Assembly (NCBI GenBank): GCA_950097015.1
Contig: CATNEN010000004.1
Span: 274,918-338,917, forward strand
Length of the DNA: 64,000 nt
Direction of reading: 5' to 3'
DNA from: Macrostomum hystrix
Taxonomy: Eukaryota; Platyhelminthes; Macrostomidae
Shown: piece after piece, positions 31,601 through 44,064 of the stretch
Numbering within the stretch: the first letter of the stretch is position 1
How the letters are laid out: every line of letters begins with the position of its first letter
Notes under the pieces: model-generated
The model's input: the letters and a program-made list of their open reading frames with translations, nothing else
Told to the model about the DNA's origin: nothing
Database searches by the model: none
Translations under genes and position numbers: made by a program

Positions 31601-33000
31601 ACATGAGTTAGCAGAATGGGCGATCCTCGCCTCCCTGCTGTGTCCAAGGAACTCTGTAGGAACAAAGTCAAGTCAGTTGTGATGACATAATTTTTGTGCA
31701 TAATAAACTCTTGTATTTCGATCGGAAACGAAACGAACGGTGTTAGTACGAGCGTATTGTGGCGTAGGCAGAATATTTTTTGCTTTTTAAAAACTGTAAT
31801 ATAGTTTCGGAAATTCAGACAAATTACTTAGCTATTCGATCCGAGGATTTGCCTTGTCAAACTAAACTAAGCTTCAAAGCACATTATCAATTTCAAACAA
31901 AAATCCAACTTCTAGCTTAGTGAGTCTACGATTAAAGACAGATGAAATGGTTATACAAATAATTAGAAGCAGCGTCAAGGAAATCATATTAACTGATCGA
32001 CATTTAAAATAAGATTAGTTCAAATACCAAGTTTTTCTTTTCTCTGAAAATAAAAAAAACATATTCAAACAATCGCCTTGAAAATCCAGAACATGGGCTA
32101 AAATTTTCCGCTCTATCCGATGAAACAACTTCCAGAATTCCTAAACGTCAGCATCTTCGAGATATTCAACGATTCTCGTCGGACTGTCTGGTGGCTTCAA
32201 CCACCAATTTAGGCATATTTTTTCTGCTCACAAATTTTCATCATGTAATTACATGTCGGCTATTAATTGTTAATTTTTAATTTTTAATTTTTCGAACGCA
32301 TATGGATTTGCCATAGAGGTTACTTCAGAGCAATGTTAGTTATTCTTGTCACCAGGGTTTTCGACAAAAATTGCTGAATAAATCGATGAATGGCGGAAAA
32401 TGTTAATCTTTCACATTTGCAGTGCAGGTATTTGAAATACCCCGTGGTCCATTCACTGGGGGGGAGAATAGCCTGGACTTTCTACTGGGAAAAAATGTAT
32501 GAATATGTAGAGATAAAGACGGAATAAACTTGCAAAAAAACAAAAAATTAAGCACCTTATTAAAGGTTAAAACGGTTAGAAAAAATGTTAAAGAATGGTC
32601 CATATTGAGTAGTCGCTCTGGATTATAAAAAATGGTATCTGTTGGCCCATTCACACTGCCATCAAGCGAGGTCAGAATACACGTTGTACATTGTTTCTAT
32701 GACGCTTCAAAAAAATTTCTATACCAATTGCGAATCATTTGATGGCGGTGTGAACAAGCTTTTACGTTCGTAGAGCGCCGGATGATTTTGAACCTTGGTC
32801 ACTTTGTCACAATGAGGACATTATTGAAAATCGTTTCGATTTTTTCTAGATCTTTATCATAAAAACAGGGATTTGTTTTGTGAGCAAATGTCTATGCAGA
32901 TAGGCGTTTGTACTTAGTCTCAAATCTTTTAAAGGTAGGAAAGCATAGTTGGAGTACACAAGAAGCAAATTAGCAGGAACAAGCCTCCGAAATTTTGTAG
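31601..33000. other. AT-rich intergenic region
   Basis: No gene, tandem array or transposon end recognised between the inverted-repeat element and the 3' end of the channel gene. Confidence 0.5.
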
Positions 33001-33006
33001 TTTAAT
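33001..33006 (-). terminator. Candidate poly(A) signal of the channel gene
   Basis: ATTAAA on the minus strand, about 26 nt after the stop codon. It is close to the stop, so a more distal site may be used instead. Confidence 0.35.
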
Positions 33007-33031
33007 CCTTTAAAGCGTTAGAATGAAGCAT

Positions 33032-36000
33032 CTATTCGATAGAGGACCCGTCTGCAGTCACAGATGCATCGCTGTTGGGTTCAATATTTTCTTTTGCGCT
33101 TGTTGACTCGCCATCCGTACTCGTCTCAAGATCATCACTTGATGTCTCATCATCATTTGATTGAGATGACTCGTCAAATATTCGTGCTTGAGGCATGTAC
33201 TGCGCATTAGTAATTGAATGATAAACATTACCAAGAGTTTCTTTGATTTCATCGATTTCTCTTTTAGTATTTTCGCAAGTGCTTGCGACATCTGCCAGTG
33301 CCTTGCTTACATGATTAATCCATTCGTTATTAGTTGTCAGAAACTGTCCAGCTAGTCTGGCATGACCAGCCAGAATTTCTTGGGTCTGGACTTGAAGAAG
33401 TGCCTTAATTGATTCTGTCTGTCTCACGTCGTCCGGATTCTGCAGTATGCTGCTTTCGCGCACCCAGGACTCTCTGACCTGCTCAGGCTGGACTGCGGTC
33501 GGATCACTCCCTGTTCTCCACTTGGGCCGCTCGCCATGGTCACCGTTGGAGGCCACAGTCGACGCCTCTGCCTGCTCCTCCGCTGAGTCCAAGAGGCTGA
33601 GTATGGGCGGACGCCACAGTTGATGGCGATGACGCCGCATGGTCTTCGCATGCAGCCTGGCAAACTCTTCTGGTAGTTCTGCTGGCTTGCTTTCGCTTGT
33701 GTTCCTCTGGCTGAGCTGTGTGAGGAGAAGGAAGAGAAAATTCTTGGACAATACGAGCTTAGTTGTGCAAAACGTCAAGAATTAAAAAACCACTGTTCTG
33801 ACACGACCGCCTTACCTGATAGTGTTTGTATCGCTGAGAATAAACCAAAATGGCATTGAAGGCTCCAAAAATGGTAAACGGTGGCGCAAACCACGTCTTG
33901 TTGGCGAACTCCTGCAGCAGTTGGTACCTGCTGCGCCTCCAAATGGCCAGCGGCCTGGTTGCCATGCGAGTCACCGTCACGTTGAAAAGCGCGATGAGAA
34001 GATTCAGCATTACCACCCCGATTACGAGGAAGAAGATGAATAAAACAACATTCAGGAAGAAGTTCTGCCCACCGGAATTGGCGCAGTCGGTGGCGCTAGC
34101 GGTATGAGAACTGCAGGTCTCATACTCAACCTTCTCAAAAAAACCGGCGGTCAGATGCAATGGAATCGTGAAGATCCTACCGAAATTTCTTACCTCAACG
34201 TACTGCGAGTCGTCACTACGTATGGAAGTGCCCGGAAAAACTATGTTGAATACGAACACGCCAAACATTACATACATTACTAGCATTATAGCAAGGAACG
34301 GCAGAAGGTTGTGCCAGATGAGATCATGAAACATTGAAATCAGCGGGCCTATACTTCTAAAGTATCGTAGAAGACAAAAGGCCCTGAAGCACCACAAAAC
34401 AAAGGAAACTGTCAGTGTTATCTGGCATCCGTAGACGATCTCCTCTTTTTCGCCTATTTCACTGCCTTCCGCAATGATGCGCTTCCAGATCAGCCCAACT
34501 AACATGGCTACAATGGCGAGAATATCGAAGACGTTAAAAACATCACGCAGGTAGTTTATTTTCAGCATCACCATATCAAACACCTCTTGGAGCAAGAGAG
34601 AGATCAAATACCACCAGAAAATGTACTCTGGAACATGCCAATGAAAGTTGCGCCTGATGTCGATTATCCAAGCGGCAAAGGACGTCAGGAAAAAAATGTA
34701 TGCCAACGAATGCACCACAATCTTAGCTTTTACATTCAGTGAAGTGAAGCATCTGTACCTCCGACCAGCTGCCGGGTTATCCGCTCCTGTGCTGGGCTCT
34801 GACTGGTGGCACTCGCAGTTAAACCGCTTTAGTTCCTCATCAACAAAGTCAACCAGTAAGCAGGTCGCGTAGACTTCCTCGCAGTCATACAGCTCAATCA
34901 TTTGCTTGATAGTGGCCTCCGATCTCTCCCACTGAGTTCGCTCCTTGGAACTGCAGCCTCCGATACATCTGAATCTTCCACTGTAGTTTAAACTCGGCTT
35001 GAAATAGCAGAATTTTCTCTCACTAGCCATAAAATCAAATATTATATTTCGCTCCTCGTCTCTTGCATCGGCGTACACGTGCTCAAAAGCGTTAATCAGC
35101 ACACATTTCACCCTGTACTCCAGTGACCTTAGATGCGTGTCTTTTGCCTCGTAGCTGGTCTTCAAAGCTTGGATTTCGATTAGCACTCTAAGGCAAACTG
35201 GGATTAAGTCACTCTGGCGGGTGACTACAAAGTCAAAAAGTACCTGGACTCTGCGTAGATGTAGGACAATTTCAATGAAGTCAGGTTTTTGCTTTCCCCT
35301 GAATGCCTCTTCAAGACTCCCTATATTTGAGAGACCGTCGGCTTGAAGAAGGAGAGCAAATACTTCAGCCTCAACTGTAGGCGTTACTTTGAACCCTAGA
35401 GTCATGAGAGCGCGGAAGTGGTCGATCGAGTCCAGCCTGATGGCCTCCAGCAGCAGTGACACCTCTGGCCGCGTCCATTGATTATAGTCAAGATTGGCGA
35501 GATGGAAGTCTGCATTTTCGCGCTTTTCTAACTGCTGCCTGGGGCTAGAAAAAGAGTCAAGCATTTGAGCAGCCTCTTGCTGAGTTGGCAACTGAACTCC
35601 TCGCCTGCCGGGATCAACGACGCTTTCAAACACATCGGGCTGGAAACTCTCCATAATTCTATCCAATGTCCTCTGGTGCCCAGCCCTACAGGCGAAGTCG
35701 TATGAGTTAAGCCCGTCATTTGTTTCATCTGCCATGGAAAACTTCTCCTCCAGCAAATAGCGTATATTCTGCTCATGGCCTCCCTCACAAGTAAAGTGCA
35801 TAACGGTGCCACCTTGCTTCGGTCCGAAATCAACGGGTGAAAGGAGAAGATCGTACCATGAGCGATCGGAAACTGAGCACATCAACTCTTTAATTTCAAT
35901 GTACGGATACCGACTGAAAAAATAGTTAATTGCATGAACTCTAGATGTGTTATAGAGCAACTTTTGCACCATGCTTTTCTCTCCGAAATGAAGGAAAATG

Positions 36001-39000
36001 TCTATAACCTGCCGCAGATTTATCATCGGCAACTCAGCAGCCTGGAAAAAGTTCTGATCGGCGCTATTTTCAGTGCAAGGATCAACGCCAGTCTTTATGA
36101 GCTGGAGCACCTCTCTAACAATCTCCTTCGCTGTGCAGTACAGCTGTTCGCTATCATTCTTGTCCCACAAAAACAGAGCATGCAGCAGTGTATTTCCAAT
36201 CCGATCGCGTAGAATCCGCCTCTGCTCATCGCTCACCTCCTGCATGAGTCGAACATTCTTGCTGCCGAAAGCGAAGAAGGTCGAGTTTCTGAACTGGAGG
36301 TCTCGCTTTGCTGCTAGATATTTGAAGTTGTTGTCCTGAATCTCTTGCCTGATCACATCTGTCACATCGAAGCCGTATTTAGAGTTCCTGGCACTGAAAT
36401 GAAGGCTTGAACGATGCTGATGATCAGTCTGTGAGAGGCCAGACAGCAGGCGTTCGTTATTGGAGTCCATTTTTAGTAGCTTCAGGAGCGACTGTATGCA
36501 ACGACTGTTTTGATGCTGCAGAGCGAAGTGCAGTGGGGTTAATCCCGTCCAAGTCTCCACTCAGGAGGCTTTGTATCATACTTTTTAAAACATTATTTTC
36601 TGAACCATTCCTTTGCAGCCTCTTAAACAACCACTTAAGGTTGCGGCCGCCTGTGACTTTGTTCATTGCAACGTAGTGCAGGACTGAGCGTTTTCGTTTG
36701 CAGGTCTCAAGCAACGCGTCGAAGTTGGGATTCTCGCCAAGCAGAGTCGCAAGCATGCTGGAGTCTCGCCTGTTCATGGCTCCGTAATGCAAGACAGTGC
36801 GACCCAGCGAGTCCTTGTCTGTGCCGCTGAAATTTAAGCCTCCGCTGCTCTCCATTTTTTGCTTGCCTGATGCCGCCTGGTACTTTGCTGCCACGAGGCT
36901 TATTGACTTTCCCGTATTAGAAGCGCGCATGTCTATCGGAGGACCTTCCTCATTGCGCACCTGTGTTAGGATCTCTACAAAAAACTCACGCTTGGCACAA
37001 CGTTGCATGGCGGACTTTCCTGATTTAGTCTCCTTTAAGAAAAACTTTTTTTTCAGTGTTCTGACGGCTTGCTCGACAACACTCTGCTTCTGAAATGCTG
37101 AGACTTGACTGGCCAGTTGAATGCGGTCTTCTTCGCTCAGGAAGTCCTCTCTGTTATTCTTCAGGAGCTGCAACATGGCACTGGAAGCCTGACCGTTGCC
37201 CGCTAGTTCTAAAGTGAATTCACTTAAAGCGGACCTCTTCGAACCATCGGGTATTTTCTGATACATTAACTCAAAAAATTCATGTACGCCTGAATTCCTA
37301 GCGGCCATTTTGAGCACTGAACTGTTAACATCCATGTTCCGCCTTTCGATCAAATCTGGCATGATTCCCACTGCTCTGCTGTTGGCAGCAACGTAGTGCA
37401 TAGGTGTCATGCCCTCTTGGTCAGCTCCGTTCCAATTCAGTTCACTGTGGCACAAATGCGACAAAGCCACAGAGTTCTGATGCATGGCGGCGATGTGCAA
37501 AGCAGTTCTGCCTTTTTTGTCCCTCTGCAAGAGAATTTCGCTAGGCTGCTCCCCTTGAGGCCAAAGCTTCTTCAGGGACTTCTTAATGAATTGATGGTCC
37601 TGGTGCTGGAAGGCGTAGTGCAGCGGTGTGCAACCAAGTTCGTCCTGTTTACCGAATGCCTCTGTGTGCTCTCGAAGAAGAGTTTCAACAGTTGATTGGC
37701 GAAGCCGATTGCTGCAGAAGAGGTGAACCGGAGTCATGCCTCTGACATCCTTGACGCAGAGATTTTCCTTCAGCATTCGCATAAATTCGTCGGGCATATT
37801 CTGCCGGCAGTACATGTTCTTTGCTAATTCATGTACGGGTGTGGATTCGAAACAATTCTTTTTTCCAAGAATCGAAACCCAATCGCTTTCTTTTCCATTC
37901 TGAGCAGCAGAAGTCTAAGGTTGTCTTTAAAGTCTCCTTCCTGTGGTTTCTTGCCATCAGATGAATCGCAGTAGTACCCTGAGAGTCTCCTGCAAATAAA
38001 AGCTCTGAAGATTTTGGGTCATTTGTATTAAGATGCCTGACAAAATGTTCTGCTGCCAAAAAACCAGTTCTATTGGCGCACAGATGGTGCATAACCGTGC
38101 GGCCAAAATTGTCGGCTTCGGCTGTCAGCTCAGCCATTTTTCCGTTATCGATGTAGTGTCTCACGAATTCAAGCGTGTGCGGTCCGCACGCAGCAAAGTG
38201 CAGCGGTGTTTTTCCCTCCCTGTCCTTCATCAGCGTTTTAATTCCACTAGCGCTCAAGGCTTTCAACGCTTTCTCCAATGTTTGCCATTTCATAGCGAAG
38301 TGCAGTGGAGTTATGCCATCTGCGTCCATTTCACTGAGAATTCGACTCCCACAGCATTCGATCAGGGAGGTAAGAGTGTCCCCAAACTTGTTCTTGGCTG
38401 CCAAATGAGCTGGCGTTCGTCCTTTGACGTCTTTCCTCTCGAGTAGACTCTTGTCTTGAAAGGATCTCAGGAACGACAAGTGACTTTGATGCTTGGCGGC
38501 CAGATGAATGGGAGTTCTATTTTTAGCATCACGAGCAGACCAGACCTCAGGTGTCACCTTGCTCATGCCCATCTCAGGGATCCATGTGTGCTGGAACTGC
38601 GCCGCATAGTGAAATGGTGTTCTGCTCTGAAAATCTTTTGCTGAAAAAGCTTTGGCACAATCTTGGCTATGATGAACAATAAGCCACCAGAAAAGGCTTT
38701 TCGTTTCTATATCACGGCTCGCATTTGCGCTATTGTCAGTTGCCTTATTGGGCAGTGGAAGTGCGGAAGAGGTGAAACTTCGGTTGATCGCTGCGTAATG
38801 TAAAGGCGTTCGGCCATCTGCATCAGGCTGACGGAATTCAGAGAAAAAAAGTTTCTTCTGTGCTGTCTCTGCTGTCTGTTGTCGAATAAATTTAACAATT
38901 TTCTCTGGATGTGAGCTCATAGCAAGGTAGTGTGCGAGAGAGCGGCCTTTAAGATCTTTTATGTTCAGGTGGGTAGATATCAGCCTCATATAGCCTTTGC

Positions 39001-40552
39001 ATGTCTGTCTCTCAGCCATGAGATGAAGCGGCATCACTCCGTGATGGTCTACGTCCAGAAATCTCTCTTCCGGTAGCTTTTCCTTCAGACGCGGTAGTAG
39101 TTTTGTGCAGGCTGGATTGCCTGCTGCATAGTGAACGACAGTTTTGCCATGAGAGTCTGCAATGCTAAAGTGATTAACATCAAGAACATCTATCAACTGT
39201 TTCATAGATCTAAACTGTTCCTCATAGTTTGGAAGCTTGTTTTGCCAGGTGAGTACTGCCAGGTGCAGCGGCGTTAGCTTGTCATTGTCCTCCTGTAACA
39301 TTTTGGACACGAGTTCCGCATTGTTGTTGATCCAACTTAGCATTTCCCAGCGGCTGTTCGGGTTCAAAGCGCAGCAATGAGCCGCAGTCCTGCCGCTCTG
39401 GTCCCTTCTGTTCCACCACTCGTCCACAAGCAGGCGATCGTATTGGTACAGCCACTCCAGCGTTTTGAGACAGCCGAATCGGCAGGCACAGTGCAGCGGT
39501 GTCTCAGCCCGCTTGTTGCTCCTCCATGCTTCTATTTGTTGCCTTAGAAAGTTTCGCAGTGGTTGATTTTCTAAATCTAGCCCGCTAGAGTTGCTGACTG
39601 CAAAGTGAAGCGGTGACCAATAATTATGGTCAATCTGATTAAGGGCTTTATCGTATTGTCTGTCGATTTGCGTCTTCCCAAACATCTTTACGACAGTCTG
39701 GGTGTCGCAGAACTGTAGGATTAACATAAAAGGCGTTTGCCCATGAGAGTCTTGCAACAATGGTTGCAGTGGTTTTTCCAGCAGTTCTTGCACCAGACGG
39801 CTGGGATCGCAGACTCGGCTGTCGGTCGCGTGGTGCAGCCCAGTTCTTCCGTGCCTGTCTTCCGTACCTAGCAGATCGATTGAATGAGTATGCTCAAGGA
39901 GGTATTTAATGATCCAGCTGTCTTGCCGCCTTTTGCTGGGGACAGATTGACCAGCTCTCGCTGACGTCGCCTGAGCCTTACCTGCACTGCTGAGACAGCA
40001 AGAGACGCCACAGCTGAGAGACCCTCTCACTGCGTAGTGAACCGGAGCCATGCCGTGCGCATCCTCTGTTTTCCAGCTTGAAATCTCTTTTCCTTCCAAA
40101 CGTTTCAGCAGTGGCTTTAGGGTGTGCGAATGCTTCAGTGTCACCGCAATGTGCAGCGGGGATCTGCCGCTGGCATCCAACTGAGCAAAATGGCTCACGT
40201 GGGCCAATCTGGAGTGGTTTGTTATCCGATCGATGGCCAACATACCGCCCGTCGTATCATCATTTTTTAGTCCCGAAATCCAGTGAATTAGAGTTCGACC
40301 GATGGAATCAATGGGAAATTTTGTAGTCGGTTCACTAAGGTATTCAAATAGTGTATTCATTTCGGGTCTTTTTATTTGAAAATATTCAACGTCATGCTTC
40401 TCGATTGCTGTGCGCACTTCTTCTGAAAATTCAAAAAGCTGCTTTGCCATATCCAAGTTGGGTGGCTTCTTGCCTCGAGAAGACTTCCTGCTGGCACCAC
40501 CAGCTGTGCCGCCTGCTCTGGTGCCCGCAGCCACGCCACCGCGGCCAGGCAT
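33032..40552 (-). CDS. Ankyrin-rich TRP channel with TRPM-like pore (exons 40552-33816, 33715-33032; about 2470 aa)
   Basis: Predicted plasma-membrane cation channel. ATG 40552 (MPGRGG) is preferred; an in-frame ATG at 40762 is possible. About 30 TPLHxA-type ankyrin cores cover roughly residues 70-1550. The membrane part starts near KAKIVVHSLAYIFFLTSFAA; VFNVFDILAIVAMLVGLIWK, an S4-S5 stretch SIGPLISMFHDLIWHNLLPF, a pore loop FTIPLHLTAGFFEKVEYE and S6 VIGVVMLNLLIALFNVTV follow. After S6, IWRRSRYQLLQEF and APPF match the TRPM post-S6 pattern (W..xRY.L..E...PPF). Donor CAG|GTAAGG and acceptor CACACAG|CTC join in phase across a 100-bp intron to a Ser/Glu-rich tail with a likely coiled coil. Two single-base insertions (37859-37864 T6; a CCC run near 36547) break the frame, although about 2400 codons are otherwise open, so assembly error is likelier than decay. 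Confidence 0.85.
33716..33815 (-). other. Intron of the channel gene
   Basis: 100-bp GT-AG intron, phase 0, with no minisatellite, unlike the two other coding introns of the window. It separates the post-S6 segment from the cytoplasmic tail. Confidence 0.85.
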
Positions 40553-41022
40553 GACTCTAGACGACAGGGAAACAAAGCAGGAACGGGATTGTTCATGTAG
40601 CTCTAAATCTGGGAGAGACAATTCCGCGGAAACCCCCCATTTTTGTGGACCAAATTTGGCTGACTGGGGTGAAAAAAAATTTAATTGCAGGAGGGCTGCG
40701 GGCAGTGGCACATCATTTATTGACACTTGACCCGCAGCCAGCAAGGAGGCAATTCTGCCCATTTCGCTGAATCCTGAGCACACACGCCCACAGATACTGT
40801 ACACAGGCACACACACTTTTTCATCGTCAGGCAGTGTACTCCTTACTGTGCCTTGGAGGTTGGCCCTCAAGGGCGTAAATTGCACGAAAAGCCCTCAAGC
40901 CTTCTCTTCGCGGCTGCGCCCCAAATAAATGTGGCCTCGTCGTGGAATCGAACTTCGGGAGGGTCGCTTTCACAAACCCTAATTTTCACAACGTTTAAAC
41001 CAGATCCTTTCATAAGCCCTAA
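40553..41022 (-). promoter_or_regulatory. Upstream region of the channel gene
   Basis: About 470 bp between the preferred ATG and the first Helitron-like element. The reading frame stays open to about 40885, so some of this could be coding. No specific promoter motif is recognised. Confidence 0.35.
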
Positions 41023-41594
41023 TCCACTATACTAAAAATGAAATGCTTGCTTGCTTGTAATTGATTTTCTCCCGAACAGCTCAACCAATTTTCACCATTT
41101 CTTCACCAAAAGATGCCAAATATGGGGACAATTTTACACGTATTTTTATTAAGCTTAACTTTATTGCTAAGAGGATTAAATATTCGAAAAACATGATTTT
41201 TTCAAAGGTCAAACCATCTTGGCCTATTGAGAATTTTACTCACTGCCACTGAATTGAAATTGCATCGTCAAATTGCGCAACAACCCCAAGCTGATTGAAT
41301 TTGAAGCCTGCACTCTGGAGACAAATTGGAAATAAATGTACACAACCAACCGCGAGACTGAGTGTACTCTATTTTCTTACTTCATTGTACAAAGCCAGAA
41401 CTTTGAAAATTTATTTTATAAGGCTGATTTTTGCACCCACTAACCAACAGTCGGAATAGCCGATGTGTAGGCACTAGGAATAGGTTATAGGCTAGGCTAG
41501 GGTTCGATTCTGCACTGCGTCAAATCATTTAAACTAATTTTCAGCCAGTAGTGATTGAAGATTATTTTGATTTATTTTTTTCATTTCGTAAATA

Positions 41595-42330
41595 AAATAT
41601 CATAAATCATAGCAAATCTGAGTTTGAATCATTGCAACAATAGAGTCTAAATCATGGCAAAACCAGAGTCTGAATCATGGCTAAACCAGAGCTTGAATCA
41701 TGGCTAAACTGGAGTCTGAATCATGGATAAACCAGAGTCTGAATCATTGCTAAACCAGAGTTTGAATCATGGCTAAACCAGAGTTTGAATCATTCTAAAC
41801 CAGCGTTTGAATCATGGCTAAACCAGAGTTTGAATCATGGCTAAACCAGATTTTGAATCATGGCTAAACTAGAGTCTGAATCATGGCTAAACCAACGTTT
41901 GAATCCTGGCTAACCTAGAGTCTGAATCATGGCTAAACCAGAGTTTGAATCATGGCAAAACCAGAGTTTGAATCATGGCTAAACCAGAGTTTGAATCATG
42001 GCTAAACCAAAATTTCAATCCTGGCCAACCAGAGTTTGAATCATGGCTAAACCAAAATTTCAATCCTGGCCAACCAGCGTCTGAATCATGGCTAAACCAG
42101 AGTTTGAATCATGGCTACACCAGAGTTTGAATCACGGCTAAACCAGAGTTTGAATCATTGCTAAACCAGAGTTTGAATCATGGCTAAACCAGAGTTTGAA
42201 TCATGGTAAAACGAGAGTTTGAATCATGGCAAAACCAGAGTTTGAATCATAGTCAACCAGAGTCTGAATCATAGCCCACCAGGGTTTAAAACATGGCGAA
42301 ACCTGAGTTTGAATCTTGGCTAACCCAGCG
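41595..42330 (+). repeat. 23-bp minisatellite in B1
   Basis: Units of GAATCATGGCTAAACCAGAG plus TTT, with GTC, GCT and other substitutions; about 32 copies, more diverged than in later elements. Confidence 0.93.
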
Positions 42331-42344
42331 TTTGAAAAATCAAC

Positions 42345-43395
42345 GTCAACTGGGGAGTCATCATCAAAATGGGGATCATGGTAAACTGGGGGATAATTGT
42401 CAACTTAGGGGGTAATGGTCAACTGGGGGATCATCATTAACTGGGGGATCATCATCAACTGGGGGATATTTGTGAACTGGGGGATCATTGTCAACTGGGC
42501 CGGATCATTGTCAACTGGGGGATTATTGTCAACTGGGGGATCGTTGTCAACTGGGGGATCATTGTCAACTGGGGGATCATCATTAACTGGGGGATCATCA
42601 TTAACTGGGGGATCATCATCAACTGGGGGATATTTGTGAACTGGGGGATCATTGTCAACTGGGCCGGATCATTGTCAACTGTGGGATCATTGTCAACTGG
42701 GGGATTATTGTCAACTGGGGGATCGTTGTCAACTGGGGGATCATTGTCAACTGGGGGATCATCATTAACTGGGGGATCATTGTCAACTGGGAGTTCATTG
42801 TCAACTGGGGGATCATTGTCAACTGGGGGAACATGGTCAACTGGAGGGGACATTGTTAACTGGGGATCATCATCAATGGGGAGTCATCATCAACTGGGGG
42901 ATCATTGTAAACTGGGGGATCTTTGTCAACTGGGGGATCATTGTCAACTGGGGGATCATTGTCAACTGGGGGATCATTGTCAACTGGGGGGTTCATTGTC
43001 AACTGTGGGATCATTGTCAACTGGGGGATCATTGTCAACTGGGCGGTCATCATCAACTGGGGGGATCATTGTCAACTGGGGGTTCATTGTCAACTGTGGG
43101 GTCATTGTCAACGGGCGGGATCATTGTCAACTGGGGGATCATTGTCAACTGGGGGATCATTGTCAACTGGGGGATCATTTTCAACTGGGGGATCATTGTG
43201 AACTGGGGGATATTTGTCAACTGGGGATCATTGTCAACTGTGGGATCATTGTCAACTGGGGGATCATTGTCAACTGGGGGATCATTGTCAACTGGGGGAT
43301 CATTGTCAACCGGGGGTTCATTGTCAACTGGGGGATCATCATCAACTGGGGGATCATCATCAACTGGGGGATCATTGTCAACTGGTGGTTCATTG
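42345..43395 (+). repeat. 18-bp minisatellite in B1
   Basis: Units of CTGGGGGATCATTGTCAA with ATCATCAA and TTCATTG variants. Multiple-of-3 length keeps frames open in both directions, so the many open frames here are artefacts. Confidence 0.95.
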
Positions 43396-44064
43396 TAGCT
43401 TTAAAAAGCTGTAAATTCAGCTGCTAAAAAGTATATACTAGACGAATTAAAAGTATTTCTGCTCCCCGAAGGGGGGCAAAACTTGCTAGTCCACTATACT
43501 AAAAATGAAATGCTTGCTTGCTTGTAATTGATTTTCTCCCGAACGGCTCAACCGATTTTCACCATTTCTTCACCAAAAGATGCCAAATATGGTGACAATT
43601 ATACACGTATTTTTATTAAGCTTAACTTTATTGCTAAAGGGATTAAATATTCGAAAAACATGATTTTTCAAAGGTCAAACATCTTGGCCTATTGAGAATT
43701 TTACTCACTGCCACTGAATTAGAATTGCATCGTCAAATTGCGCAACAACCCCTAGCTGATTGAATTTGAAGCCTGCACTCTGGAGACAACTTGGAAATAA
43801 ATGTACACAACCAACCGCGAGACTGAGTGTACTCTATTTTCTCACTTTGTTGTACAAAGCCAGAACTTTGAGAATTCATTTTATAAGGCTGATTTCTGCA
43901 CCCACTAACCAACAGTCGGAATAGCCGATGTGTAGGCACGAGGAATAAGTTAGGCTAGGCTAGGGTTCGATTCTGCACTGCGTCAAATCATTTAGACTAA
44001 TTTTCAGCCAGTAGTGATTGAAGACTATTTTAATTTATTTTTTTCATTTCGTAAATAAAATATT

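Larger units (their letters stand above)
41023..43489 (+). mobile_element. Helitron-like element B1 (non-autonomous, 2467 bp)
   Basis: Starts with TC after a host A (CCCTAA|TCCACTATAC) and ends with CTAG followed by T. The 3' hairpin GCTCCCC-GAA-GGGGGGC (43461-43477) lies 8 nt before CTAG. These are the terminal hallmarks of Helitrons: 5' TC, 3' hairpin plus CTRR, insertion between A and T, no inverted repeats. The layout is a 5' head (to about 41590), a 23-bp array, an 18-bp array and a 95-bp tail. No Rep/helicase ORF is present. The next element begins at the very next base. Confidence 0.8.

Noticed and set aside
37850-37870. Programmed ribosomal frameshift at the A6 run
   Set aside because: The run is not in the phase of an X-XXY-YYZ heptamer, and the second frameshift at a GGG run has no slippery site; indel or assembly error fits both.
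42415-43427. Open frames rich in STGGSL or DHCQLG peptides, also at 46-47, 49-50, 57-58 and 59-63 kb
   Set aside because: The 18-bp unit is a multiple of 3, so all frames repeat indefinitely; not genes.
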